Assembly: GCF_025398175.1 (NCBI RefSeq)
Contig: NZ_CP099734.1
Coordinates: forward strand, 1,860,001-1,924,000
Source: Photobacterium sp. TY1-4
GTDB lineage: Bacteria; Pseudomonadota; Gammaproteobacteria; Enterobacterales; Vibrionaceae
DNA length: 64,000 bases
Reading direction: 5' to 3'
The position numbers and the translations under genes were made by a program. The notes under the pieces are model-generated. The model worked only from the letters and a program-made list of their open reading frames with translations. It made no database searches and was not told where the DNA came from. Shown piece by piece: positions 16,411-25,518 of this stretch (position 1 is its first letter; each line of letters begins with the position of its first letter).

Positions 16411-17589
16411 ATGTTAGGTTCAGCTACGCGTCCCGGTGCCACCCGTGTCCTGTTACTAGGATCCGGAGAGCTAGGGAAAGAAGTCGCCATTGAATGTCAG
16501 CGCTTAGGTCTGGAAGTCATCGCTGTCGATCGCTACGCCGATGCACCGGCCATGCAGGTCGCTCATCGCCAGCATGTGATTGATATGCTGGACGGCGATG
16601 CCCTAAAGGCTGTCATTGCCGAAGAGCAGCCGCACTACGTGGTGCCGGAGATCGAAGCCATTGCGACCGATACTCTGGTTGAACTGGAAGCCGAGGGCGT
16701 GAATGTTGTCCCGACCGCCAAAGCCACCCAACTGACGATGAACCGCGAAGGGATCCGCCGCCTGGCTGCAGAAACCCTGAGCATCCCGACCTCCCCTTAT
16801 GCGTTTGCTGAAACTTACCCTGACTTTGTCCAAGCCATTGAGCAAATCGGCATGCCGTGTGTGGTCAAGCCGATTATGAGCTCCTCCGGGAAAGGGCAAA
16901 GCGTAGTCAAAACCCAGGCCGATATCGAATCGGCCTGGCAATATGCGCAGGAAGGCGGACGTGCCGGTGCCGGACGCGTGATTGTCGAAGGCTTTGTCGA
17001 TTTCGATTATGAAATCACCCTGCTGACCGTCAGCGCTGTCGACGGAATTCACTTCTGCGCCCCGATCGGCCATCGTCAGGAAGACGGGGACTATCGCGAA
17101 TCCTGGCAGCCACAGCAGATGTCCGACGCGGCATTGAAAGCGGCGCAGCAAGTCGCCGAGAAAGTAGTCCTGTCCCTCGGGGGTTGCGGTTTGTTCGGGG
17201 TTGAGCTTTTCGTCCAGGGTGACAACGTCCTGTTCAGTGAAGTCTCCCCTCGCCCACACGATACCGGCCTGGTGACGCTGATCTCGCAAGATCTGTCCGA
17301 GTTTGCCCTCCACGTGCGCGCTTTCCTCGGGCTGCCGGTGCATAGCATCCAGCAATTTGGTCCGGCGGCGTCTGCGGTGATCCTGCCCCAAGGCGTTTCC
17401 GACAACGTCCGCTTCGACAACCTGACTGCGGCCCTGGCGCGACCTCAGACCCAACTGCGCCTGTTTGCCAAGCCGGAAATCAACGGCCGCCGCCGTCTGG
17501 GCGTCGCCCTCTGTCGCCGGGAATCAACCGACAACGCGATTGAGGCCGCCAAAGCCACCGCAGCAGATGTCGAGGTCATTTTCGACTAA
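16411..17589 (+). CDS. purT: Formate-dependent phosphoribosylglycinamide formyltransferase 2
   Basis: A 392-residue protein, identical in length to E. coli PurT. This ATP-grasp enzyme makes formyl-GAR from GAR, formate and ATP in purine synthesis. The N-terminal pre-ATP-grasp fold has [15 protein letters not shown]; the ATP-grasp part includes [15 protein letters not shown] (ATP lysine and flexible loop) and [26 protein letters not shown] (metal-binding residues). It is a single gene with its own PurR box and terminator. Confidence 0.96.
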   Translation: MLGSATRPGATRVLLLGSGELGKEVAIECQRLGLEVIAVDRYADAPAMQVAHRQHVIDMLDGDALKAVIAEEQPHYVVPEIEAIATDTLVELEAEGVNVVPTAKATQLTMNREGIRRLAAETLSIPTSPYAFAETYPDFVQAIEQIGMPCVVKPIMSSSGKGQSVVKTQADIESAWQYAQEGGRAGAGRVIVEGFVDFDYEITLLTVSAVDGIHFCAPIGHRQEDGDYRESWQPQQMSDAALKAAQQVAEKVVLSLGGCGLFGVELFVQGDNVLFSEVSPRPHDTGLVTLISQDLSEFALHVRAFLGLPVHSIQQFGPAASAVILPQGVSDNVRFDNLTAALARPQTQLRLFAKPEINGRRRLGVALCRRESTDNAIEAAKATAADVEVIFD

Positions 17590-17625
17590 GCCTTTCATAG
17601 GGCTCCTGCGTGGCGCCCTGGAACG

Positions 17626-17656
17626 ACAAAAGGAGCCCTGAGGCTCCTTTTGTTTT
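17626..17656 (+). terminator. Bidirectional terminator between purT and tpm
   Basis: ACAAAAGGAGCC pairs with GGCTCCTTTTGT around CTGA, with T-runs on both strands. It separates two convergent genes. Confidence 0.85.
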
Positions 17657-17685
17657 CATGCATCCTTGATGATACACGGATCAGC

Positions 17686-18330
17686 TTACGGCAACTCAAT
17701 CAGCCAGACTTCTTCCGCAAAACGCGTCAGGCCTTTCTGGCGGCGCGGATGGCTCTCATCGGCTTCATCCCGCTCCAGATGAGTGATCTGGCAACCACTG
17801 AACAGTTGTGCCACTTCTTCCCCGGTGACAGAGAACGGCGGTCCGTCCATCTCGGCTTGCGGGTAATCCAGCGTCACCAGCAGGATGCGACCACCCGATT
17901 TGACCATCGACAGCAATTGCTCGGCATACATTTTGCGCATCGAAGGCGGCATCGCAATCAGTGCTGCGCGATCATAAACCACATCCACTGGCTCAATCTT
18001 CGTCGCGAAGAAGTCACCGCAATAGATGCTCACCTCATCAAACTCATACAGCGTCTGGCCGTTCCCGAGCGGGATCACAGTCGGCGTGTACAGATGCTCT
18101 GAGAAATACGCGCGCACAGCAATTTCGCTCAGCTCGATCCCAATCACCTGGGTATGTTTCTCTGCCAGCCAGGTCATATCCAGCGACTTGCCACACATCG
18201 GCACCAGCACGGTGTCTTCACGCGAGGGATTGAGGCGCGGCCAGTATTTGGCCAATACCGGGTTAGTATCGTTCAGGTGGAAACCAATGCGATTTTCAGC
18301 CCATCGGCTATGCCAAAATTCTGCATCCAT
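17686..18330 (-). CDS. tpm: Thiopurine S-methyltransferase
   Basis: A 214-residue SAM-dependent methyltransferase of the bacterial TPMT family, of the usual length. The start MDAEFWHSRWAENRIGFHL and the motif VLVPMCGKSLDMTWLA (SAM binding) are typical, followed by YDRAALIAMP and LLVTLDYP. Bacterial members methylate thiopurines and reduced selenium or tellurium compounds, which gives selenite/tellurite tolerance; the real substrate here is unknown. It is monocistronic. Confidence 0.93.
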   Translation of the reverse strand: MDAEFWHSRWAENRIGFHLNDTNPVLAKYWPRLNPSREDTVLVPMCGKSLDMTWLAEKHTQVIGIELSEIAVRAYFSEHLYTPTVIPLGNGQTLYEFDEVSIYCGDFFATKIEPVDVVYDRAALIAMPPSMRKMYAEQLLSMVKSGGRILLVTLDYPQAEMDGPPFSVTGEEVAQLFSGCQITHLERDEADESHPRRQKGLTRFAEEVWLIELP

Positions 18331-18428
18331 TATCGGTAATTCTCTTCTCTGACTTGACGTGCTGCCTATCTGACCACAGTTCGGGCCTTTTATCCAGCCT
18401 CTGATGCAAGCCTATGTTCTGAAAGCAA

Positions 18429-18455
18429 AAAAGGATGCCGAGGCATCCTTTTCTA
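18429..18455 (-). terminator. Terminator after the 97-residue hypothetical gene
   Basis: AAAAGGATGCC and GGCATCCTTTT form an 11-bp stem with a 2-base apex; flanking A/T tracts on both strands make it usable in either direction. Confidence 0.75.
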
Positions 18456-18545
18456 CATACCCGGCTCTGTATGACAGAGCGAGGCGAAAATGTTCTTCAA
18501 TTTTTCTTTATGAGCGTCATTGAACTCACAAAATGAACCAGACCG

Positions 18546-18839
18546 TTATGAGATTCGGAACAGTTTGATCGAATCACGACGTACGGTAACACCGCGGAAA
18601 GTGACCGGTTCCAGCAACGTCATCAGTTGCTTCGACACGAAGAACTTGCCACCGTAGCTGCGATCGCCGCCACGATTGACCCAGTCTGCAAATTCGTCTG
18701 CCAAGCTGAACATAGAGTTTCCAACAAGCAGAACTAAGACTTTTGCGACTTCACTGTCATTCTGTTTATTAAACTCAGCGTCACGAACTTTCTTACGGTA
18801 TTCGTCGACAATTCTTTCCAGGCACTCAAATCTGCTCAT
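18546..18839 (-). CDS. Conserved-looking 97-residue hypothetical protein
   Basis: The start is taken at 18839 (MSRFECLERIV) with GGTGG upstream; the longer frame from 18920 adds a serine-rich stretch without a ribosome site. The protein is soluble, helical in its first half (LERIVDEYRKKVRDAEF, DSEVAKVLVLLVGN) and has FADWVNRGGDRSYGGKFFV and VRRDSIKLFRIS later. No motif tells its function. It has its own terminator. Confidence 0.65.
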   Translation of the reverse strand: MSRFECLERIVDEYRKKVRDAEFNKQNDSEVAKVLVLLVGNSMFSLADEFADWVNRGGDRSYGGKFFVSKQLMTLLEPVTFRGVTVRRDSIKLFRIS

Positions 18840-19069
18840 ATACACCACCACAAAAAAAGAGGAGCGGATACTACTGCTCAAACTCAATGAAATCAACCCA
18901 TGCAGGGTGATTTCTTGCATTAAAAGCCATTATTTTTTCATGCTTATAACAAGTTCGAGCATTCTGATCATATCGATCACGATTTAGATCATATTTCCTA
19001 TGCGGGTTAATAGTTATATTTTCAATATAGCTTTAAAGCGCAAGAAACAGAAAACACGGCGGTGCAATC

Positions 19070-19468
19070 ATGAGCGAGACAAAACAAGCTGTTATCTTAC
19101 ACGGCAGCTTAAATACCGAATTTAAAACGATTGAGGCGATGGTGCGGATCTACTGTCGTGACCACCATCACAGCCAGGTCGTTTGCGAGCAATGCCGGGA
19201 CTTTTTGCAGTACGCATTCACCCGGCTGGATCGCTGCCCGTATGGCGAAGCCAAACCCACTTGTCACGTCTGTCCGATCCACTGCTACAAGGCCGAATAC
19301 AAACAACGATCTCAGCAGATCATGCGCTATGCCGGGCCGAGAATGCTCCTCCGACACCCGATTCTGGCAATCCGCCATCTGCTGGCGGAAAGACGACCGA
19401 TCCCGGAGAAACCTGCTGCCGGCGTGTCTAATCGTCACAAGCGGAAACTGTTGAAATCACCAAACTGA
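19070..19468 (+). CDS. YgbA-family nitrous-oxide-stimulated-promoter protein
   Basis: A 132-residue protein. The cysteine/histidine set (YCRDHHHSQVVCEQCRDFLQY, RCPYGEAKPTC, CPIHCYK) matches the YgbA_NO family (PF11756). In E. coli ygbA belongs to the NsrR nitric-oxide regulon, and the conserved cysteines suggest an iron or iron-sulfur site; its biochemical role is unsettled. I did not find a convincing NsrR box upstream. The C-terminus is basic (RHKRKLLKSP). Confidence 0.82.
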   Translation: MSETKQAVILHGSLNTEFKTIEAMVRIYCRDHHHSQVVCEQCRDFLQYAFTRLDRCPYGEAKPTCHVCPIHCYKAEYKQRSQQIMRYAGPRMLLRHPILAIRHLLAERRPIPEKPAAGVSNRHKRKLLKSPN

Positions 19469-19505
19469 ACGAACCTCAGACCGAAATGGCTAAAAGTCCC
19501 GAGCT

Positions 19506-19889
19506 TTAATACCGATAGTAATCGACAACCTGGATTTTCGTGGTCTCATTCTCCCCGGCGAGCGTCAGGCTGAACGTGTTGTCGTCAACCATGGCGACCG
19601 TCGCCCCTTGCCTGCCGGTCACGTTCACCCCTTCAATTTTGTCGAAGCTGCGGGCATCGGTATAGTGCATATTGACGGTAATGGCTGTCTTCTGGCTTGC
19701 AGCCAGCTCAAATTTGCAAATCCCGGTCGGGCAATACATATCGATATTTGTCTGCGCCGTCACCTGAAAATGGTCGACATCCCGGGTGGGGGTCACCGTC
19801 ACCTCAAGCGGTTCACTACAGCCGGACAGCAATGTACTCACCATTGCGAACCCGAACATTGCTAACCCGATGCCTGCCTTTCCTTTCAT
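19506..19889 (-). CDS. Lipoprotein, unknown function
   Basis: A 127-residue protein with a lipoprotein signal ending in lipobox LLSGC (cysteine about residue 24). The mature part is predicted beta-rich, with a second cysteine pair (MYCPTGICKFEL) likely forming a disulfide, and LTLAGENETTKIQVVDYYRY at the end. I do not recognise the family. It is convergent with the YgbA-family gene. Confidence 0.7.
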   Translation of the reverse strand: MKGKAGIGLAMFGFAMVSTLLSGCSEPLEVTVTPTRDVDHFQVTAQTNIDMYCPTGICKFELAASQKTAITVNMHYTDARSFDKIEGVNVTGRQGATVAMVDDNTFSLTLAGENETTKIQVVDYYRY

Positions 19890-20072
19890 ACATCCTCCGA
19901 ACTAAATCATAACGTTTTATTCTAAGCCCCAAATGTAGTAGTCAACTAAATCCGGACACTTTGCAACTTCGCGACATCTTGTGCCAGCGTTCCTGCCTAC
20001 ACTCAGTCTGTTTTACTGGACACCACTGAAAACGTGGGTCATCAATAACAACAAGTTCATAGGGATCGTTTT

Positions 20073-21605
20073 ATGAACACGTACGATACACTTTCAAGTT
20101 GGCAAACCAAAGATTCACGGCTATCACTTTACCTTTTCAACTTTCACCGTGCCGTACGCCCCAGCCGGTTCGCGGCAACCATCCTGGTCATGCTGACGGG
20201 CATGCTCGCCTGCCAATCCACCCTTGTGCAGGCTGAACCAAGCGCACAAAAATGGCAGAAGCCGCATAAACCGGACTCTACCGAGGCCATCCACCAGCAA
20301 CTCCCCTTCTATCCTTCCCGCGCCAGTACTGACCGCCCCCTGAAACCGGAGATGTTTGAAAGCCCGGAGGTCTGCAAAGGCTGTCACAGTGAAATTTATC
20401 AACAGTGGCAACGCTCCGTGATGGCAAATTCCTGGAAAGACCCGATTTACCGGGCTCTGTTTAAGCGAGCCAGCCAGGCCACAGACGGACAGGTCGATAA
20501 CTTCTGTATCGCCTGTCACAGCCCCATTGGCATGACCAGTATGAATGGCTCTGCCGCGACGTTAGAGGAGCCGAACGATAACCTGCCCGGGGTTAACTGC
20601 GAGGTCTGCCATAACATCCGTGGCATCACCGGCAGCGATAACGGTGCCTATATCCTGGCGCCGAACCGGGAGAAACACATCAAACTCGGGCCGCGTCATG
20701 ACGCAAACTCACCTTACCACCAGACGGAATATTCGGATTTGCATACCAAATCCGAATTCTGCTCGGTATGCCATAACGTGTCTCACCCATACAACAGCAC
20801 GCCCATTGAACGCACCTATGATGAATGGCAAGAGAGCGCCTATAACGAGCAAGGGATCCAGTGCCAGGACTGCCACATGACGCCCGGCCCCGGCCAACAA
20901 ACGAATCCGGGGAGATCTGCCATCATGGGCAAAGAGCGTGAGCACATCTACTCACATGCGTTTTCGGGCGGAAACTCGACCCTGCACCAGTATTTCGACG
21001 ATCCCATCGGTGCCGAGCTCGCCCGCGAGATGCTGCGCTCTGCGGCCACGATGGAATTTATCACCCTGCCGGAATCACTGGTTGCCGGGGAGCTCGCCAC
21101 AATTCAGCTGAAAGTGTCGAATGTCGGTGCCGGGCACAAGCTCCCGACCGGTTTCCCGGAAGGGCGGGAAGTTTGGGTTGATTTTACGGTGAACAGCAAT
21201 GAACAAACTGCGATTTACCGCTCAGGTGCGGTCGTTGACGGACACACCGAGCCGGGGACCCGGAGCTTCAAAGTCACCCTGGGGGATAAAAACGGCGATG
21301 TCGTCGATCTCAATGTGTGGGAAGTGGACCGAATTTTGTCGGATACTCGGATCCTGCCCCATGGCTACGCGATAGTCGAATATACCTTTCTGGTGCCGGA
21401 TAACATAACCGGCCCGGTCACCCTGGATGCCAAGTTAAATTATTGGCCGTTCTCTCAACACCTGATTGATGAACTGCTTGGCGAAGGCAAGCTCACGGTG
21501 GATATCGTGACCATGACCACAGCAAGCGCTGAGCTTAAGGTCACCGATAAACCCGGCGGCACGATTGCCAAACACACGACCGGCGCTAAAACAGGAAGGC
21601 ACTGA
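20073..21605 (+). CDS. Multiheme cytochrome c (five CXXCH motifs), cytochrome c554-like
   Basis: A 510-residue protein. A hydrophobic segment (FAATILVMLTGMLACQ) about 35 residues in acts as a signal peptide or anchor after an unusually long polar start. Five heme-binding motifs follow: CKGCH, CIACH, CEVCH, CSVCH and CQDCH, between about residues 105 and 270, with distal histidines nearby. The C-terminal 200 residues have no CXXCH and look like a beta-rich domain (LKVSNVGAGHKLPTGFPEGREV). The heme part resembles cytochrome c554/NrfB-like electron carriers, so a periplasmic electron-transfer or reductase role is likely; the acceptor is unknown. No cytochrome partner is adjacent. Confidence 0.8.
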   Translation: MNTYDTLSSWQTKDSRLSLYLFNFHRAVRPSRFAATILVMLTGMLACQSTLVQAEPSAQKWQKPHKPDSTEAIHQQLPFYPSRASTDRPLKPEMFESPEVCKGCHSEIYQQWQRSVMANSWKDPIYRALFKRASQATDGQVDNFCIACHSPIGMTSMNGSAATLEEPNDNLPGVNCEVCHNIRGITGSDNGAYILAPNREKHIKLGPRHDANSPYHQTEYSDLHTKSEFCSVCHNVSHPYNSTPIERTYDEWQESAYNEQGIQCQDCHMTPGPGQQTNPGRSAIMGKEREHIYSHAFSGGNSTLHQYFDDPIGAELAREMLRSAATMEFITLPESLVAGELATIQLKVSNVGAGHKLPTGFPEGREVWVDFTVNSNEQTAIYRSGAVVDGHTEPGTRSFKVTLGDKNGDVVDLNVWEVDRILSDTRILPHGYAIVEYTFLVPDNITGPVTLDAKLNYWPFSQHLIDELLGEGKLTVDIVTMTTASAELKVTDKPGGTIAKHTTGAKTGRH

Positions 21606-21750
21606 GCGGCGCTATTCCGGAAAGCCTGAAACAGATAAGCGCTTAAACAGAAAAACGCTAAGGCAGGAAATCGACGGGACACACTGTCAAACCGTGGCCC
21701 CAAAGCGAGCCGATTATCCGGCGAGGTGGCCTGAATGGCTGTCTCGTCGG

Positions 21751-22521
21751 TCAGGCTGCGCGTCGCAACACCTGACGCAACTTGGATTTCACCGAACGCC
21801 AGTGCGTCATCGGGACGTTGGGTGCGCGCGACAGCAAATACTGGTACTCCTCCGGTGAGGGATACACTTCACCGCCATGAGCGAGGATCAGGGACGATGG
21901 TGCCATTGCCATGATTTTCTTCAGCGAGTGGCGATAACGGTTGGGATAGAACACAGGAAATGGCGGAATATAGCGCCCTTTCACTTTCACCATCAGATCC
22001 GCGACATACACCGTATGGCTGGGCCGATGGTACAGCGAGAGATCGCGATCCGTATGCCCCTGGGTAAACAGCGCCTGCCACTCCGAAAATCCCGGTAGGC
22101 TATCCCCATCATTGAGCTTTATATCCGGCGTCAACGTGCAGGTATACCAGAGATTACGCCGGGGCTTTTTCATCCGTTTGGCGACCCATTTTGCCAGCAG
22201 AATATCAGTCAGATGCATGAGTTTGCCATCCACCCCGCTGTACCACTGGCCCGGCACATTCGCAGCAGCAACCCGGCACCCGCTCAACTGGCGTAGTTTG
22301 ACCGCCGCTCCGGCATGGTCAGGATGCATGTGGGTCACCACCACCAGCTTCAGATCCGTAAACGGTCGATGCAGCTGTCCGACAATGAAATGTTTGAGCA
22401 TGCCGATATCGGCTCGGCTACAACCATCAAGCAGCAATAATCCGTGCTCATATTCGACCAGGTAAATCGACTGAATGTAGCCTTCCAATTTATGGAGCTT
22501 CATGGTTTCGGACATCCGCAT
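21751..22521 (-). CDS. MBL-fold metallo-hydrolase
   Basis: A 256-residue protein. THMHPDHAG at residues 63-71 is the zinc-binding HxHxDH motif of the metallo-beta-lactamase fold, with further ligands in TQGHTDRD and ILAHGGEVYPSPEEYQ. The fold covers glyoxalase II, lactonase and other hydrolases; the substrate is not told by the sequence. An alternative start at 22503 (MKLHKLEGY) is equally plausible. Confidence 0.85.
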   Translation of the reverse strand: MRMSETMKLHKLEGYIQSIYLVEYEHGLLLLDGCSRADIGMLKHFIVGQLHRPFTDLKLVVVTHMHPDHAGAAVKLRQLSGCRVAAANVPGQWYSGVDGKLMHLTDILLAKWVAKRMKKPRRNLWYTCTLTPDIKLNDGDSLPGFSEWQALFTQGHTDRDLSLYHRPSHTVYVADLMVKVKGRYIPPFPVFYPNRYRHSLKKIMAMAPSSLILAHGGEVYPSPEEYQYLLSRAPNVPMTHWRSVKSKLRQVLRRAA

Positions 22522-22645
22522 TTGTGAACAAGTTGTTAATCATTATGTTTCAACTCATCCGACCATTCAAGCGCGGTCTCCACAACTGACGCGAATTCAG
22601 CTGAAAATCACGAATTTGGCGGTTAATCATCGTAGAACATCACAA

Positions 22646-23566
22646 TCAGGGATCTTCCCAGGCCGTCAGTTGCCCGTTTTCACATCGCCCGGTATCCAAG
22701 TTCCAATTGCGAAAAGCATCGGTCTCACCGGCTTCAAATACCGCCCGTGCAGTAATGTCCCAATACCGGACTATCTGCTGGACTGCCCGATCGAACACCT
22801 GATCATAATGCTGAACCCCCAAGGGCGTCTTCAATTCCCGGATATATGAATCATCCACCTGCTCGGGATAGACCAGCCCCAACTGCGCACCGACATGCCG
22901 GGCAAACGGCAGCAGTTTGTGCCCTTCTTCAATGCCGGTTAACACCGTCAGATAACCGGTATACCAGTCATGGATCATCGGTGATTCCACCGTCGGATCC
23001 CGGCCAAACGTAGCCATCAGGCATTGTTCCCACAAATTTGAGATCGCCGGATCCAACTGACGATTATCCTCTGCGTGGGTACAGGTGCCGATAGAGTTCG
23101 CCAGCCGCTCAATCCGGTGTTCTTCACTCAGACCAAAGCGCCGGCAAATATGCACATCTTGGTGCATTTCGCAGATCCGATGCTCCATCTGGTTCGCCTC
23201 ATAGGGTCCGACACGTCGCTCAATGACCGGATGAATGGTGATATCGGTCGCCACATGTGCAACATAACCACACAACCAGGCAAAGGCTTTTTCCTGCGAT
23301 GTCCCGGACAGTTTTTCCACCTCGGCAATACAATGGCGGATGAAGACCCCGACCTGCTCATAATGCATTCTGTCTGCCCAAGCGTTTTGAGCCAGATCGC
23401 CAATTTTCAGGTAGGGAAAATCCGGACTGACACTGCCCAACTCAATGAATTTCTGATGACGGCTCAGAATATTTCGGGCTTGCTGGGGTGCCGCTTGCAA
23501 GGCGGATTGTTGCACCTTCTCTGCGGCCAGATAGGCTGCTGAAATATGGGCATAAGCTCCGGGCAT
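22646..23566 (-). CDS. Zinc-dependent phospholipase C-like protein
   Basis: A 306-residue protein that begins MPGAYAHISAAYLAAEK and has ELGSVSPDFPY, GYVAHVATDITIHPVIERR and MEHRICEMHQD, the histidine/aspartate pattern of the zinc-dependent phospholipase C / S1-P1 nuclease fold (PF00882). There is no signal peptide, unlike secreted phospholipases, so it probably acts in the cytoplasm or its role differs. It is monocistronic. Confidence 0.75.
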   Translation of the reverse strand: MPGAYAHISAAYLAAEKVQQSALQAAPQQARNILSRHQKFIELGSVSPDFPYLKIGDLAQNAWADRMHYEQVGVFIRHCIAEVEKLSGTSQEKAFAWLCGYVAHVATDITIHPVIERRVGPYEANQMEHRICEMHQDVHICRRFGLSEEHRIERLANSIGTCTHAEDNRQLDPAISNLWEQCLMATFGRDPTVESPMIHDWYTGYLTVLTGIEEGHKLLPFARHVGAQLGLVYPEQVDDSYIRELKTPLGVQHYDQVFDRAVQQIVRYWDITARAVFEAGETDAFRNWNLDTGRCENGQLTAWEDP

Positions 23567-23617
23567 GACAGCTCCTTATCAACACACCTCAGCATAAAAT
23601 TCGAGATGTCAAAAAGT

Positions 23618-23654
23618 AAAAAGCGCTTGCTTAAGTGTAGTGCAAACGCTTTTT
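23618..23654 (-). terminator. Terminator after the glutathione transferase gene
   Basis: AAAAAGCG-TTGC and GCAA-CGCTTTTT pair, each arm with one bulged base, around an 11-base loop; the minus-strand end is T-rich. Confidence 0.65.
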
Positions 23655-23719
23655 GCCCCGAACTGGCTCACACATCGCACGGATCATGTGACTGTTGAGG
23701 TTGATCCTATTCCGAAGAC

Positions 23720-24367
23720 CTACTGCACGGATTCGAACGGGCTGAGATCCATCCCTTCAATTTCACACACAGCCCGAATCGTCGATAGCGCGGTCATTCG
23801 CTTCAGGTAGCCCGCCAGATGCGGGAAATCCAGCGGTGATTTCTTGACAGGCAAACACCACTCAGCCAGCATAAACAGGAAGTAATCACAGGCGGAGATC
23901 TGCTCGCCGAGTAAATATTGCTTGTCTGCCAATTGATCGTTGATCACCGCCAGAGCATCGGCAATGCGATCATCCTGCGCGGCAATGACATTCGGAATCG
24001 TGCTTTCGTCATTGGTATGGCGATGCGGGTAATAGCGCACCATCAGCTCAGCCTGCAATGTATTATTCAGATACGCCAGCCACTGGAAAAACAGCGGACG
24101 CGCGCTGTTGCCCAGCGGCGGGATCAATTCATGCTCGGGATGTTGTTCACAAAGATGAATACAGATAGCCGGACTTTCAAAAATCGGCTGCCCCTGATCG
24201 ACTAAGGTCGGAATTCTTCCCGCCGGATTCAGCTTGAGATAATCCGCTGATTTTTGGGAATTCGATTTCTTGTCCACCAGCACCAGTTCGTAATCGAGCC
24301 CCATGTGATTGAGCAAAAAGTGCGGTGCCAGGCTGGCGTTATTGGGGTAGTAATAGAGCTGATACAT
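23720..24367 (-). CDS. Glutathione S-transferase family protein
   Basis: A 215-residue protein. The N-terminal thioredoxin-like domain has YQLYYYPNNASLAPHFLL and the cis-proline/glutathione motif GRIPTLVDQGQPIFESPAIC; the C-terminal all-helical domain has DKQYLLGEQISACDYFLFMLAEW. These enzymes add glutathione to electrophiles or act as peroxidases. It is the first gene of the long minus-strand accessory run. Confidence 0.88.
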   Translation of the reverse strand: MYQLYYYPNNASLAPHFLLNHMGLDYELVLVDKKSNSQKSADYLKLNPAGRIPTLVDQGQPIFESPAICIHLCEQHPEHELIPPLGNSARPLFFQWLAYLNNTLQAELMVRYYPHRHTNDESTIPNVIAAQDDRIADALAVINDQLADKQYLLGEQISACDYFLFMLAEWCLPVKKSPLDFPHLAGYLKRMTALSTIRAVCEIEGMDLSPFESVQ

Positions 24368-24398
24368 GATTCACTTCCTTTTGAAAATAGGTTATCTG

Positions 24399-24872
24399 TT
24401 AAGCCAGCTCATTCACGCGAATAAACTCGACCCCTTCAGGTAAACATTTCAATTTTTCTTTCAAAAATTCCGGATACAGCGGCACGGTGGCCAGCTCATC
24501 AATCGGGAGCCACTGAAAGATTAAGTCCACATCTTCCTCGATCCCTGAAAAAGCTGCGGTCCCAAATGGCAAGTTGCTCTCGACCAATGCCATCAGATAA
24601 TAGGTCGACAGCTCATGAAAGCGCTTGCCTTCGAAGCCGAAGAAATTTTCAACATGCCACAATGGCCGAACGACAGTCGCCGTTTGACCCAGCTCTTCCT
24701 GAATTTCCCGGACCACAGTCGCCGCTGAGTCTTCAAACCATTCGACTCGGCCACCAGGCAGCGCCCAGAAATCATCCCCGCGCTTCTGATGCAACAACAC
24801 ATACTCTTCATGGACAATGACAGCCACACTGCGAAAGTTAAACACGCCTTCTGCGGATTTAAAATGAATCAT
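24399..24872 (-). CDS. Nudix hydrolase
   Basis: The start is taken at 24872 (MIHFKSAEG) behind TAAGG; the frame from 24944 would overlap the neighbouring gene. GGRVEWFEDSAATVVREIQE with EELG is a complete Nudix box (Gx5Ex7REUxEExGU). The product of about 157 residues resembles NUDIX proteins that hydrolyse nucleoside diphosphate derivatives; substrate unknown. It follows the GNAT gene at 24934 by about 60 bases and could be co-transcribed with it. Confidence 0.85.
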   Translation of the reverse strand: MIHFKSAEGVFNFRSVAVIVHEEYVLLHQKRGDDFWALPGGRVEWFEDSAATVVREIQEELGQTATVVRPLWHVENFFGFEGKRFHELSTYYLMALVESNLPFGTAAFSGIEEDVDLIFQWLPIDELATVPLYPEFLKEKLKCLPEGVEFIRVNELA

Positions 24873-24933
24873 CTTCTGCCTTAATTGCTGGATTAAACTT
24901 GCTAATTTGCTGACATCACATTCACAGGATCGG

Positions 24934-25452
24934 TTAGATCTCAAACCGGAAGAAATGCATCTTCAGGTCGACATCCAGATCCATTGAGTGCTCATAATTT
25001 TGCCCGACCGCTTGTCTCACCGCAGACTGCCAGAACGCGATCGCCGGTTCGTTCTCTACCAACACCCGGATTTGCCATTTCCCGGGGAGTTGATGGAGTA
25101 GATTCGCCAAGGCTTGTTTGCCAACCCCCTGCCCCTTGAACTTTCGGACAACAAAGAACTGATCAATGTCATAACGGGTTGGATCTTGCGGATAGCGGCG
25201 GATCAGGGCAAAACCCACCAGTTCCTGTATCGCAGCTTCGCTTTCCGCCAATTGACTCTTAACAACGATGAAAAACGGCTCATGTTCCGGTTGCGTCCAG
25301 TACCCGTCCAACAGCGCCGGACGATAGGTGTACTGCCCTTCATCCGTGAGCGGCAAAGCCAGACACGCTGCCATCTCGTAAAGGTAAAACTGAAACAAAT
25401 GCTCCAGAGTAGGACGGTCACTTGGGGTGATCGGAACTAATGAAACTTTCAT
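24934..25452 (-). CDS. GNAT-family acetyltransferase
   Basis: About 172 residues from the ATG at 25452 (GGAAAG upstream). The acetyl-CoA motif is FKGQGVGKQALANLLHQLP, followed by FWQSAVRQAVG near the C-terminus. Ahead of it lies a beta-strand motif (LVGFALIRRYP). GNAT members acetylate amines on antibiotics, proteins or metabolites; the target is unknown. One of five GNAT genes in the 24-40 kb region. Confidence 0.82.
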   Translation of the reverse strand: MKVSLVPITPSDRPTLEHLFQFYLYEMAACLALPLTDEGQYTYRPALLDGYWTQPEHEPFFIVVKSQLAESEAAIQELVGFALIRRYPQDPTRYDIDQFFVVRKFKGQGVGKQALANLLHQLPGKWQIRVLVENEPAIAFWQSAVRQAVGQNYEHSMDLDVDLKMHFFRFEI

Positions 25453-25518
25453 ATAATGCTTTCCGTTGCGCTCTTCGGGTGAATTCATGTGCTCTCTCGC
25501 GAATGATCTGCGCTGTGG

